Shown here piece after piece: positions 42,913 to 49,824 of a stretch of DNA of 61,533 nucleotides. The position numbers and the translations under genes were made by a program. Origin of the DNA: a virus; the IMG/VR virus record IMGVR_UViG_3300020436_000012, positions 1 through 61,533 of that record; one strand, written 5' to 3'. Under the pieces are notes generated by a model. That model was not told the DNA's origin and ran no database searches. It saw nothing but the letters and a program-made list of their open reading frames with translations. How positions within the stretch are numbered: the stretch's first letter is position 1; every line of letters begins with the position of its first letter.

Positions 42913-43882
42913 TTCTTATTTTCATATTTTCTGTTAAACTTTTGTAATTTTCCCAATCAATTGTTGGTAGTATTTTTTCAAACTTTATCTCATAGTTTTT
43001 AATAGCTTTGCTTATAACACTGTCCCAAGTTATAAAAGTTTGATGAGGATGTCCTACTTTTTCTCTATAATCTTTTAATATTCTGTCTTGGTGATTTTGC
43101 AATTTTTCCCAACCTGTTCTCTTAATTCTAGCAGGTAGATTAGGAAAAGCTTCATATAGAAAAGTATTATCTTTTTCTCCAGGTTGTGACCCGTCCCAGT
43201 TACTTGTATAATGCAAGAATATAGGTTCTAAGCTTGTAAAAGTAAAAAACTTTTTGTTAGCATTTATTGCATATTTTACTAGGTTTGGAGAGTCTTCCCA
43301 CCAACCCCACCCAAATATAGGATGTACATCTGGGTTATGCCCACTATAGATTAGGATTGTGTCATCGTCTACAAAATCAAATAAATGAGTTAAAGCCATT
43401 TGACTTAATGAGTGTGTAAATTGTCCATATTTTTCTGCTTTTACTAAGACACTATCAACAAATTTTTCTTCACCTAGTTTTACTACTTTATGTTCAATAT
43501 TTCTATCTTTACAATATTTTGCAGCATAAACTATATCAAAATCGTTTTGTCCCCCAAAAAGGCGAAGAGTAATAGCAGTAAAAGGAATACCTAATTGATA
43601 AAAAGCTTCTGCAGTAGCTTCACTATCAATTCCCCCACTTAGTGCGAGTGTGAATTTATAAGAAGAATAGGTGTGAGCAAATTTAGAAACTAGACCTGTT
43701 AAGTCGTTGTAAAAGGAAGCACTTCTATTTTTGTATTCTGGACAAGTAACTCTACAACCCAACACAGGAAGTTTTGTTGAGCATAAATACCCGTTTTTAG
43801 GTCGCATGTATGGTTGAGAGGTTGATTTAGATTGAAGATATTCCCAATAAACTCTATTTAACGAAAGATCAATATCTGACAT
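42905..43882 (-). CDS. PP-loop ATP pyrophosphatase, unknown substrate
   Basis: A 325-residue protein with the PP-loop FTLALSGGIDSEATAEAFYQ (SGGxDS) and the following strand FTAITLRLFGG, as in asparagine-synthetase-C, QueC and tRNA-modifying enzymes. These adenylate a substrate carbonyl or nucleobase. The QueC zinc cysteines are absent from the C-terminal part. N-terminal cysteines (LCSTKLPVLGCRVTCPEY) might bind metal. It sits between the two SbcCD-like genes, overlapping SbcC, and starts on the stop of a 39-codon gene. Its job might be modification of a nucleotide or a small peptide; this cannot be decided from sequence. Confidence 0.75.
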   Translation of the reverse strand: MSDIDLSLNRVYWEYLQSKSTSQPYMRPKNGYLCSTKLPVLGCRVTCPEYKNRSASFYNDLTGLVSKFAHTYSSYKFTLALSGGIDSEATAEAFYQLGIPFTAITLRLFGGQNDFDIVYAAKYCKDRNIEHKVVKLGEEKFVDSVLVKAEKYGQFTHSLSQMALTHLFDFVDDDTILIYSGHNPDVHPIFGWGWWEDSPNLVKYAINANKKFFTFTSLEPIFLHYTSNWDGSQPGEKDNTFLYEAFPNLPARIKRTGWEKLQNHQDRILKDYREKVGHPHQTFITWDSVISKAIKNYEIKFEKILPTIDWENYKSLTENMKIRNV

Positions 43883-44001
43883 TAATCTACAAACCCTTCA
43901 CCTTTTTTCCAATGATGTAGCCTGTGACAAAATACAACCCACATTAGTGAAAATAAAGTGTCTGATCTATATGTCCCGTTTTTTACTTTCAATTCATACA
44001 T
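43882..44001 (-). CDS. 39-residue protein coupled to both neighbours
   Basis: An open frame of 39 codons filling the gap between the SbcD-like and PP-loop genes. It starts MYELKVKNGTYRSDTLFSLM eight bases before the SbcD stop, and its TAA overlaps the PP-loop ATG (TAATG). The second half (FCHRLHHWKKGEGFVD) is rich in His/Trp/Lys. The exact fit at both ends argues that it is translated. I do not recognise the family with certainty. Confidence 0.65.
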   Translation of the reverse strand: MYELKVKNGTYRSDTLFSLMWVVFCHRLHHWKKGEGFVD

Positions 44002-44959
44002 TTAGATTTAACTCTAAAAATTCATCAATTATTGCTTTTGGGTTACCTGTTTTGATATGCTCTAAATATAAAGTTAGTTCTTCTACAATTGTTTTGTCCT
44101 TTAGATTTAATTTAGAGTCTTCGTTAGGTTTATATGCTATTTTTTTGTCTAAAAGTTTGGAATCTTTTACTTTACTTAGCTCGTCTAGATTACCTGTTAC
44201 TTCATAAATAACATGATCATACCCACCTTCTTCTAGGTTATCATTAACTTCAACTGTTCTTCTAACAAGTTTTGGCAAATTCAGAACTTTAAAGTCTACA
44301 CTATAGTTTTGATGATCTACATAATCAATCACATTTACCCCATACTTTTTTGTTTCATCTCTATCAAAAGTTACATTTAACGGGCTACCACAATAATAAG
44401 CAGGATAATCCAAGTAACGATGATTAAAGTGTATGTCACCGAGAAGTATGAGCGGCCAGGGACGAAGCTTTTCAAAATCGTATTCAGCCGTGATGTGAGG
44501 TGGTACTTCTCCACGGATGTGAGCAACCAGAATTTCATTTTCTTTATATTCTGGTAAGTTATCCGTTTGCATCTCTCCATACGGGAAGAAACAAAAGCCT
44601 TGGCCCCGTATACTCTCAGATCGGTTTTCTGTAATAAGAACCACGTTCGGATTTGTAATAGCGTGTAGTTCATGAAAATGCTCCAAAAATGTTTTGCCTT
44701 TACGAGTAGCTTCGTGATTTCCCGGAATTATATATGTCGGAATTGTGACTGAGTTTGCAAAACGCAAAAAAAGGCACACCTCATCTGGTTCGGGTTTTCT
44801 ATCGAAAACGTCACCAGACAAGATATGCACATCGCAGTCTTTTTCTAATTTATGTATTTCTTCAAAAAATAGCCTAAATCTATTAGCTTGCCACTCGTAA
44901 GGAACTTTTTTCTTGTGTAAGTTAATGTGCCAGTCAGCACTGTGTAAAATTTTAATCAT
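43994..44959 (-). CDS. SbcD/Mre11-like nuclease (T4 gp47-like)
   Basis: A 321-residue calcineurin-type phosphoesterase with the metal motifs in order: LHSADWHINLH (DxH), LSGDVFDRKPEPDE (GDxxD), IIPGNHEATRKGKTF (GNHE), LVAHIRGE and LILLGDIHFNHRY (GDxH). Length fits T4 gp47. It partners the SbcC-like ATPase in processing DNA ends. A near-consensus promoter sits so close that transcription would begin at or next to the start codon. Confidence 0.93.
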   Translation of the reverse strand: MIKILHSADWHINLHKKKVPYEWQANRFRLFFEEIHKLEKDCDVHILSGDVFDRKPEPDEVCLFLRFANSVTIPTYIIPGNHEATRKGKTFLEHFHELHAITNPNVVLITENRSESIRGQGFCFFPYGEMQTDNLPEYKENEILVAHIRGEVPPHITAEYDFEKLRPWPLILLGDIHFNHRYLDYPAYYCGSPLNVTFDRDETKKYGVNVIDYVDHQNYSVDFKVLNLPKLVRRTVEVNDNLEEGGYDHVIYEVTGNLDELSKVKDSKLLDKKIAYKPNEDSKLNLKDKTIVEELTLYLEHIKTGNPKAIIDEFLELNLNV

Positions 44960-44964
44960 CCTTT

Positions 44965-44993
44965 ATTTTAGCATTTTTTACTATGAATGTCAA
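44965..44993 (-). promoter_or_regulatory. sigma70-like promoter placed at the start codon of the SbcD gene
   Basis: On the - strand: TTGACA (44993-44988), 17 bases, TAAAAT (44970-44965). The start codon is at 44959, six bases after the -10 box, so a transcript starting at the usual distance would have almost no leader. The AAGG ribosome site lies between the -10 box and the ATG and might be lost from the RNA. Confidence 0.6.
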
Positions 44994-45006
44994 TGGCTAT
45001 TTTACT

Positions 45007-45963
45007 TTAATATCCGTTAGGGATAGCTACGTAGTGAATGAACAATACAATCCCTACACTAGCGCCTAACCCGATCATCATTTTAAAGAAATCACGAGTT
45101 ACCAACGGGAACACTTGCTTCATTGTTGTGTTTCTCACTGAGGCGATTGCTAGTTCGCGCCCTGTTAACAGACCTACGAACACCCATGTGGTTGACATTG
45201 GAATATCGTTTAATTCTTTGAAGAACCATAAACACAACCAATATACTAGGTCAATGATGGTAGCTGAACGAATATATCGAGTGCTTGTTTTTTCTAGAAC
45301 GATATTTTGAATTTTACCGCCTCGCTCTCTGAACATCCATCCTAGTCCTACAACAAATACGATGCTGATTAGAATCATCAAATCCCACGGAATTTGTCTT
45401 GGAAGGAATACAGCAATATTAGCCATATCATGTGATAACCAAGTCCACCATAAGAATCCTGTAGTACACCATTGACCTACTCGCCAATATGCTTTATACT
45501 TATCGCTGACAGGTTTTTTCTCGTCTAAGACTCTGGATACGATATGCCATATTGCATATGCCGCGACAGCCGCGACTGCATATCCCATCATAGATTTCAT
45601 TAGCATTTTTTCTAACACAAATGTTGATGCAAATGCTGATAGCACTAAGAAGGAAGTTGAAACTGGAACTCCTATTCTAGTTAGTAGCAACAACAAAGCC
45701 GGAGCCGTTGCATGATACCACTGAACTTCTTGCCACGGAATTTTATTTAGTCGGCCATATGAAATGTCTCCTCCACTTACATACCAACCATACCATAATG
45801 CCCATAACAAAACAGACGACGCGGCAAACCACATCGTCTTCCAATTAAATCTCTCGTTATTAGAAGCGATCCATGTGCCGAGAGTTTGCACAGAATCGTT
45901 TGCGATGACACTATAGGCAGCTAATAAAAAGCCAATTGTCATCCATATTGTTAGGTCGGTCAT
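45007..45963 (-). CDS. PiT-type inorganic phosphate transporter
   Basis: A 318-residue membrane protein with many hydrophobic segments and the duplicated PiT signature. The first half has IANDSVQTLGTW (residues 20-31) and IGVPVSTSFLVLS (97-109). The second half has LSHDMANIAVFLP (176-188) and DIPMSTTWVFVGL (253-265). These match the inverted (G)xND..N/GT and P.ST(T/S) motifs of PiT/PHO4 phosphate permeases. It is shorter than bacterial PiT (about 420-500), mainly in the central loop. The gene is less AT-rich than its neighbours, suggesting acquisition. A PhoB-box-like promoter lies upstream, so it is probably induced by phosphate starvation. Substrate inferred from family. Confidence 0.8.
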   Translation of the reverse strand: MTDLTIWMTIGFLLAAYSVIANDSVQTLGTWIASNNERFNWKTMWFAASSVLLWALWYGWYVSGGDISYGRLNKIPWQEVQWYHATAPALLLLLTRIGVPVSTSFLVLSAFASTFVLEKMLMKSMMGYAVAAVAAYAIWHIVSRVLDEKKPVSDKYKAYWRVGQWCTTGFLWWTWLSHDMANIAVFLPRQIPWDLMILISIVFVVGLGWMFRERGGKIQNIVLEKTSTRYIRSATIIDLVYWLCLWFFKELNDIPMSTTWVFVGLLTGRELAIASVRNTTMKQVFPLVTRDFFKMMIGLGASVGIVLFIHYVAIPNGY

Positions 45964-46012
45964 ATTTTATACCTTTCAATTGTTGTTATGCAACCCTTTA
46001 GGTTACTTTTAG

Positions 46013-46046
46013 AGTATAACATAAATATGTTACAGTTTCATTACAA
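46013..46046 (-). promoter_or_regulatory. PhoB-box-like promoter of the phosphate transporter gene
   Basis: On the - strand: TTGTAAT-GAAA-CTGTAAC (46046-46029), two 7-base direct repeats separated by four bases, each 5/7 to the Pho box unit CTGTCAT. It is followed by ten bases and TATACT (46018-46013). The 7-4-7 box and ten-base gap to -10 equal the arrangement of the E. coli phoA promoter, and no good -35 hexamer is present, as expected for PhoB-activated promoters. Start of transcription would be near 46006, with a leader of about 42 bases. Confidence 0.65.
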
Positions 46047-46090
46047 TTTCTGCCCCAAAAGAGTAATAGTAAAATCTTATTTTTTAAGTG

Positions 46091-46119
46091 TTGACGAAGA
46101 TCAAAAAGTATGCTACTAT
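46091..46119 (+). promoter_or_regulatory. sigma70-like promoter facing a gene-free stretch
   Basis: TTGACG (46091-46096), 17 bases, TACTAT (46114-46119), oriented on the + strand although no + strand gene follows. It is the best evidence that the next 130 bases encode an RNA. Confidence 0.6.
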
Positions 46120-46124
46120 TGGGG

Positions 46125-46253
46125 CATAGCTGGTAAACAACGTTAACACAGAGTGTAAAAGCTGTGGAACAAGGCTCGCACATTACACACATTGCTGTCT
46201 CGGAGAGACACAACGTAAGAACGTAGTTCTACAACGCCACGCCACCCGTGCGT
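46125..46253 (+). ncRNA. Candidate structured small RNA
   Basis: A stretch without a gene that is clearly less AT-rich than its surroundings, directly behind a + strand promoter. It holds four consecutive hairpins: CACAG/CTGTG (46147-46151 with 46162-46166); TGTCTC-GGA-GAGACA (46196-46210); AGAAC-GTA-GTTCT (46218-46230); and CACG/CGTG (46238-46241 with 46247-46250), the last extended by ACG/CGT around one bulged base. CAACG occurs three times. The 3' end is unclear, since no T-run follows; the RNA may run into the antisense of the radical SAM gene. It is not a tRNA as far as I can fold it. Confidence 0.4.
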
Positions 46254-47105
46254 CTAAAATTTCATTCCGTTTTGTTTCATCTCATTTGATACGTAATGGT
46301 TAGTAGGAGAACACATGTTACATAAAGGTTCTTCATCTGTCAAACACCATTCTATTATTTCTTCTTCAGTCATTTCTAAAGTAGCAGGTTGGATACTAGT
46401 ATAAGGTTTCCATTCTTCACTATCTTGTTGTCCCCAATGAGTTAGTCCATCTTTTAAATGTGCATGAACACTACATTTATATAATTTATTTTTATATAAA
46501 CCTTTACAATATTTCGCTTCACAAATATTATAACTATCTTTTATCTGATTAGCATTATAGGGATGAATACCTTTTTCATCTCTTTTATGATATAATTTCC
46601 AATAATTAGTTCTTGTAGTATCAATTAAGTGTATTAAACTGCCTTTACTATTTATTTTCCTATAATCATCCCCTAAATATTCTATACAATCTTCTAATAT
46701 TTTTTTTAATCGTTTCTGGTAGTTTGAATCTGAAAAGTGTACAGACACAAATATTTCGCTACGAGTTTCTTTAATCGCGTCCAATACATTAGTCTTTTTA
46801 TTCAAAATTAAACCATTTGTTCCTAAAACAACTCTCCATTTAGGAAAATTTTCTCTAACTAAGTATAACAATTCTGGAAGTTTTTTGTATAAAACAGGCT
46901 CTCCTCCTAAAATTTTTATTTTATCAAAAGGTATTTTACCTTGTTCCCATATGGGCATAATTTTTTTAGCCCAAGATTTAACACTATCTTGTAGCTCGTC
47001 CCAATCATGCTCTCCTTTTAGATAATCTGAATAACTATCACAAGCATAACACTTAAGATTACAAGTTTGATTTATTAATAACTCTAATTGATACCTATCT
47101 AACAT
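46254..47105 (-). CDS. Radical SAM protein
   Basis: A 283-residue protein with the radical SAM motif QTCNLKCYACDSY (C-x3-C-x2-C), the SAM-binding ILGGEPVLYKKLPELL, and VVLGTNGLIL downstream. C-terminal cysteines (ICEAKYCKG, YKCSVHAH, PLCNMCSP) suggest a SPASM- or twitch-type auxiliary cluster, as in enzymes that modify peptides or sugars. It is the second radical SAM protein of the window and belongs to the operon with the unknown 237-residue protein and a glycosyltransferase. Substrate unknown. Confidence 0.8.
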   Translation of the reverse strand: MLDRYQLELLINQTCNLKCYACDSYSDYLKGEHDWDELQDSVKSWAKKIMPIWEQGKIPFDKIKILGGEPVLYKKLPELLYLVRENFPKWRVVLGTNGLILNKKTNVLDAIKETRSEIFVSVHFSDSNYQKRLKKILEDCIEYLGDDYRKINSKGSLIHLIDTTRTNYWKLYHKRDEKGIHPYNANQIKDSYNICEAKYCKGLYKNKLYKCSVHAHLKDGLTHWGQQDSEEWKPYTSIQPATLEMTEEEIIEWCLTDEEPLCNMCSPTNHYVSNEMKQNGMKF

Positions 47106-47113
47106 TACAAAAA

Positions 47114-47827
47114 TTATTTAAAGCTTTTCTTTTGCCACTTTTTTCTTCTATACCAATTTTTTCTGTCATTTCTCATATCTTCTCTTGTTTCGTGTGCTCT
47201 AGTAAGAACTCCTCCTTTTAAATTAGTAATTGTGTGTTTCCATTCTTGTCTTTTAAAAGGTATAACTTGAATCATAGGCGTGCCCTCTTTTAGATCAATA
47301 TGATGACCAACATCTAGCCCTGGAAATATACAAGGAAAGTTAACGGTATTAAAATATTCATCTGTGTCGACTATGCCAGATAAAGGTATGTAAGGCATGT
47401 CATGGCGGTTAAATAAGGGAGTAAATATACAAGAATATCCGGGAGAGGTTTCTATAATCCAAGGGTTATAAAATTTTATAACTCTAAACCCAGAAAAAGG
47501 TGCGCCGGGATATTGAGACACGTCATGATTCTCTACAATCGTATATTTAGATAATCTGTCTCTTTCTTCTTCTGATTTCCATAGAATTTGATTTTCAGTA
47601 TCAGAAATAATTGCTAATGTTAAATCAAAAGGTAAGGGTATAATATACCCTGCTGTCATAGCATCTAAAAAAGGTATACATCTTTTAACTGTTTGATAAT
47701 CTTCTCGTTCTGCTTTTGGAGATAAATGTTTCATCCAATCAGGCACACCTTTAGAAGCTGGAAAAGGACTTGGAATCTCCAAGCCCTCCCACTCTCTAAC
47801 TAAATGAAATTTTATGTTTACTGTCAT
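47114..47827 (-). CDS. Unrecognised phage protein
   Basis: A 237-residue protein beginning MTVNIKFHLVREWEGLEIPS. It has a conserved-looking N-terminal run PFPASKGVPDWMKHLSP and KRCIPFLDAMTAGYIIPLPF, then a beta-rich middle and a basic end (RNDRKNWYRRKKWQKKSFK). I have an impression of similar uncharacterised proteins in marine phages but cannot name a family. It overlaps the glycosyltransferase stop by one base and precedes the radical SAM gene by eight, so the three may act on the same substrate. Confidence 0.6.
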   Translation of the reverse strand: MTVNIKFHLVREWEGLEIPSPFPASKGVPDWMKHLSPKAEREDYQTVKRCIPFLDAMTAGYIIPLPFDLTLAIISDTENQILWKSEEERDRLSKYTIVENHDVSQYPGAPFSGFRVIKFYNPWIIETSPGYSCIFTPLFNRHDMPYIPLSGIVDTDEYFNTVNFPCIFPGLDVGHHIDLKEGTPMIQVIPFKRQEWKHTITNLKGGVLTRAHETREDMRNDRKNWYRRKKWQKKSFK

Positions 47828-48627
47828 TATTTTGGGACTACATTAAAGTCAATGATTTGTTTTACATTTCCTTCAAACGTATAGGTACCAATATGGTTTA
47901 ACTCAGTTTTAGGGTCTAACCATATTTCCCCGCCTAATTTTTGCCACAACCTACAAAACCTGTAGTCTTCTGACAAATATCTTCTATCTTCTTCATCAAT
48001 ATGAGTATCAAAAAAAGCGTAACAATATTTTGCGACTTTTTCATCAATGTTACTATCATTTTTATAATGAAGTTCTGGATACTCAAGCATCATTCTTTCA
48101 AAGACTTCTCTTTTTATACAAAAGAACCCTGTACTAGCGTCTAGTACCTCTACTAACCCGTTTTCGTACCTAATTCTTTTTTGTACTGGGTCTATAAATT
48201 TAAAGTTTAATGCATATTGAATAGGTAAAGCTTTTTTTGGATAGGCACCAGCAACTATATCTTTATCTGCAGATACAGCTCTCATAATCGCTTCTGGTTG
48301 CCACTCAATGTCTGCATCTAAAAAGAATAGATGAGTAGCTTCACTATCTAGAAACATAGCTACTAGAATATTTCTAGCTCTAGTTACAAGACTTTCATTT
48401 CTTAGAGTAGTTAGCCTAAAAGAACAAGGTATTTGTGACAGTGCTTGAGTAGTTTTAAACATGCTCAAAAAGAACTGATCTGTTATCATACCTCCATAAC
48501 AAGGAGTAGCGAAAAATATATTTTGCTTTTTCAAAAACTCATGATCAATAGGCGCTTCCTCGTCAAAATTTTGAGGAGTTTCTACGATTGACTCCTCTTC
48601 TACTACCATATCAGACAATTTTACCAT
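47827..48627 (-). CDS. GT-A type glycosyltransferase
   Basis: A 266-residue protein with a GT-A fold pattern: NIFFATPCYGGMITDQF, RNESLVTRARNILVAMFLDS, the metal-binding DxD in LFFLDADIEWQPE, DIVAGAYPKK, DASTGFFCIKREVFERM and SEDYRFCRLWQKLGGEIWLD. It resembles GT2-like and Anp1-like transferases of phages. A 35-residue acidic N-terminal extension precedes the domain. The start overlaps the stop of the SSB-like gene. It may glycosylate a virion protein, DNA or a host polymer; the acceptor is not evident. Confidence 0.75.
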   Translation of the reverse strand: MVKLSDMVVEEESIVETPQNFDEEAPIDHEFLKKQNIFFATPCYGGMITDQFFLSMFKTTQALSQIPCSFRLTTLRNESLVTRARNILVAMFLDSEATHLFFLDADIEWQPEAIMRAVSADKDIVAGAYPKKALPIQYALNFKFIDPVQKRIRYENGLVEVLDASTGFFCIKREVFERMMLEYPELHYKNDSNIDEKVAKYCYAFFDTHIDEEDRRYLSEDYRFCRLWQKLGGEIWLDPKTELNHIGTYTFEGNVKQIIDFNVVPK

Positions 48628-49280
48628 TAGTCTAGATCCTCAACTCCCTCTACAATAGCTTCATCTCCTGCTTCTCCTGCGAAGTAAGCAGTGTTTTGTA
48701 CTAACCATTGTTTTTGTTCGTCATAGGTTTGGCGTTTATAGATACGATCAAGATCATACCCTTCTAGACCTTTTTCTGCTTCTGTTAAAGCTACGCTTGC
48801 TCTTGCAGGAATACAAGTATACTTTACATTTTGAGGCAGAGGTCCTGTTTTTTCTTTCTTAATGGTAATATCGTAACCTGTAGTATCGTCTGCAGGGTTA
48901 CCATACTCTGGATTTGACGCATAATCTACAATTTGTCTATATATTGTAGACCTTAAATCAAACAATTTAATTTTTCCATCCGATCTATCTAGAGCGTTAC
49001 AAACATAAGCGAATTGAGGCTTATCTGCAAAAATTGCTTCATCAAGTTCTTTGAATGGGTCGGGTTGTGTATCATCAAACTGTTCAGTCGCTCGACTAAA
49101 CCTCAGACACTCAACAGGCATTTTTTTACCTTCATTTGTTGTGATCCAGTAAACATACCTAGGCAATACATCTCCGATAAGTCTTACCTTAGTATCGCCA
49201 ATTTGTAAAGAAAGTCTTTCGACTTCTCTTCTTTGGGTGTTACCACCCGTGTTTCCTTTTGCTTTATCCCATGATACCAT
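48627..49280 (-). CDS. Single-stranded DNA-binding protein (gp32-like)
   Basis: A 217-residue protein with a good ribosome site (AAAGGAG). The middle contains DRSDGKIKLFDLRSTIYRQI and DITIKKEKTGPLPQNVKYTC, like the C-terminal half of the T4 gp32 core. The end is strongly acidic (EAGDEAIVEGVEDLD), the usual tail for recruiting replication partners. It lies among helicase, polymerase and recombination genes. The zinc-binding cysteines of T4 gp32 are not obvious, so it belongs to a diverged branch. Confidence 0.75.
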   Translation of the reverse strand: MVSWDKAKGNTGGNTQRREVERLSLQIGDTKVRLIGDVLPRYVYWITTNEGKKMPVECLRFSRATEQFDDTQPDPFKELDEAIFADKPQFAYVCNALDRSDGKIKLFDLRSTIYRQIVDYASNPEYGNPADDTTGYDITIKKEKTGPLPQNVKYTCIPARASVALTEAEKGLEGYDLDRIYKRQTYDEQKQWLVQNTAYFAGEAGDEAIVEGVEDLD

Positions 49281-49281
49281 A

Positions 49282-49824
49282 CTATTTTTCTCCTTTGTTT
49301 CGTATTAATTCTGGAACGAAAACTATTTTGTCTTCGATGGTTTTTATAAATGGATTATCAATTGCCCATATAATTTGTTCTTGTGTTAGAAATTTTTGAG
49401 GAATTCTTGCAGACAAATCGTCTGCGGGTCTCATTGCTAATAGAAATAAATATTCTAATTTTTTTCTAACAGGACAAATAGCGGTTAAAAAACTTCCATT
49501 TGTAAAATAACTTTGTTCATCTCTACACATATAATGAGAAATTACCTCTTTATATTCAAGAGTAATCATTATGTGATTGTTTCTTATAATTTTTGTGGGA
49601 ATACTACTTATGTGTAGATTTTTACATAGGCTATGTGTATTCTTAGCCATTAATGTATTATATCTTTTATATAGAGCATAAGTCAAGATTAATATACCTT
49701 CAGGGTGCCCCCCTGCTTCTTTTTTTAACTCGTACCAATTATAGTAAGTCTTACTTGACTTTCTTTTTTTGTCTATCTCTTTCATCCAATCATAGCTCAT
49801 AACTTCTTTGTCCATACCAATCAT
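49282..49824 (-). CDS. Unrecognised protein between helicase and SSB
   Basis: A 180-residue protein overlapping the helicase gene end by 35 bases and ending two bases before the SSB-like gene. Mixed helical composition; one segment (KKLEYLFLLAMRPADDLSAR) looks like a buried helix. No catalytic motif or family recognised. The start is uncertain: in-frame ATGs lie at 49824, 49815 and 49800, none with a convincing ribosome site. Because of its place it may serve replication or recombination. Confidence 0.55.
   Translation of the reverse strand: MIGMDKEVMSYDWMKEIDKKRKSSKTYYNWYELKKEAGGHPEGILILTYALYKRYNTLMAKNTHSLCKNLHISSIPTKIIRNNHIMITLEYKEVISHYMCRDEQSYFTNGSFLTAICPVRKKLEYLFLLAMRPADDLSARIPQKFLTQEQIIWAIDNPFIKTIEDKIVFVPELIRNKGEK

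Noticed and set aside
46121-46253. Possible tRNA or tmRNA beginning GGGGCATAGCTGG
   Set aside because: The first bases look like a tRNA acceptor and D-arm, but no matching 3' acceptor strand, TPsiC arm or seven-base anticodon loop could be found within a plausible length.
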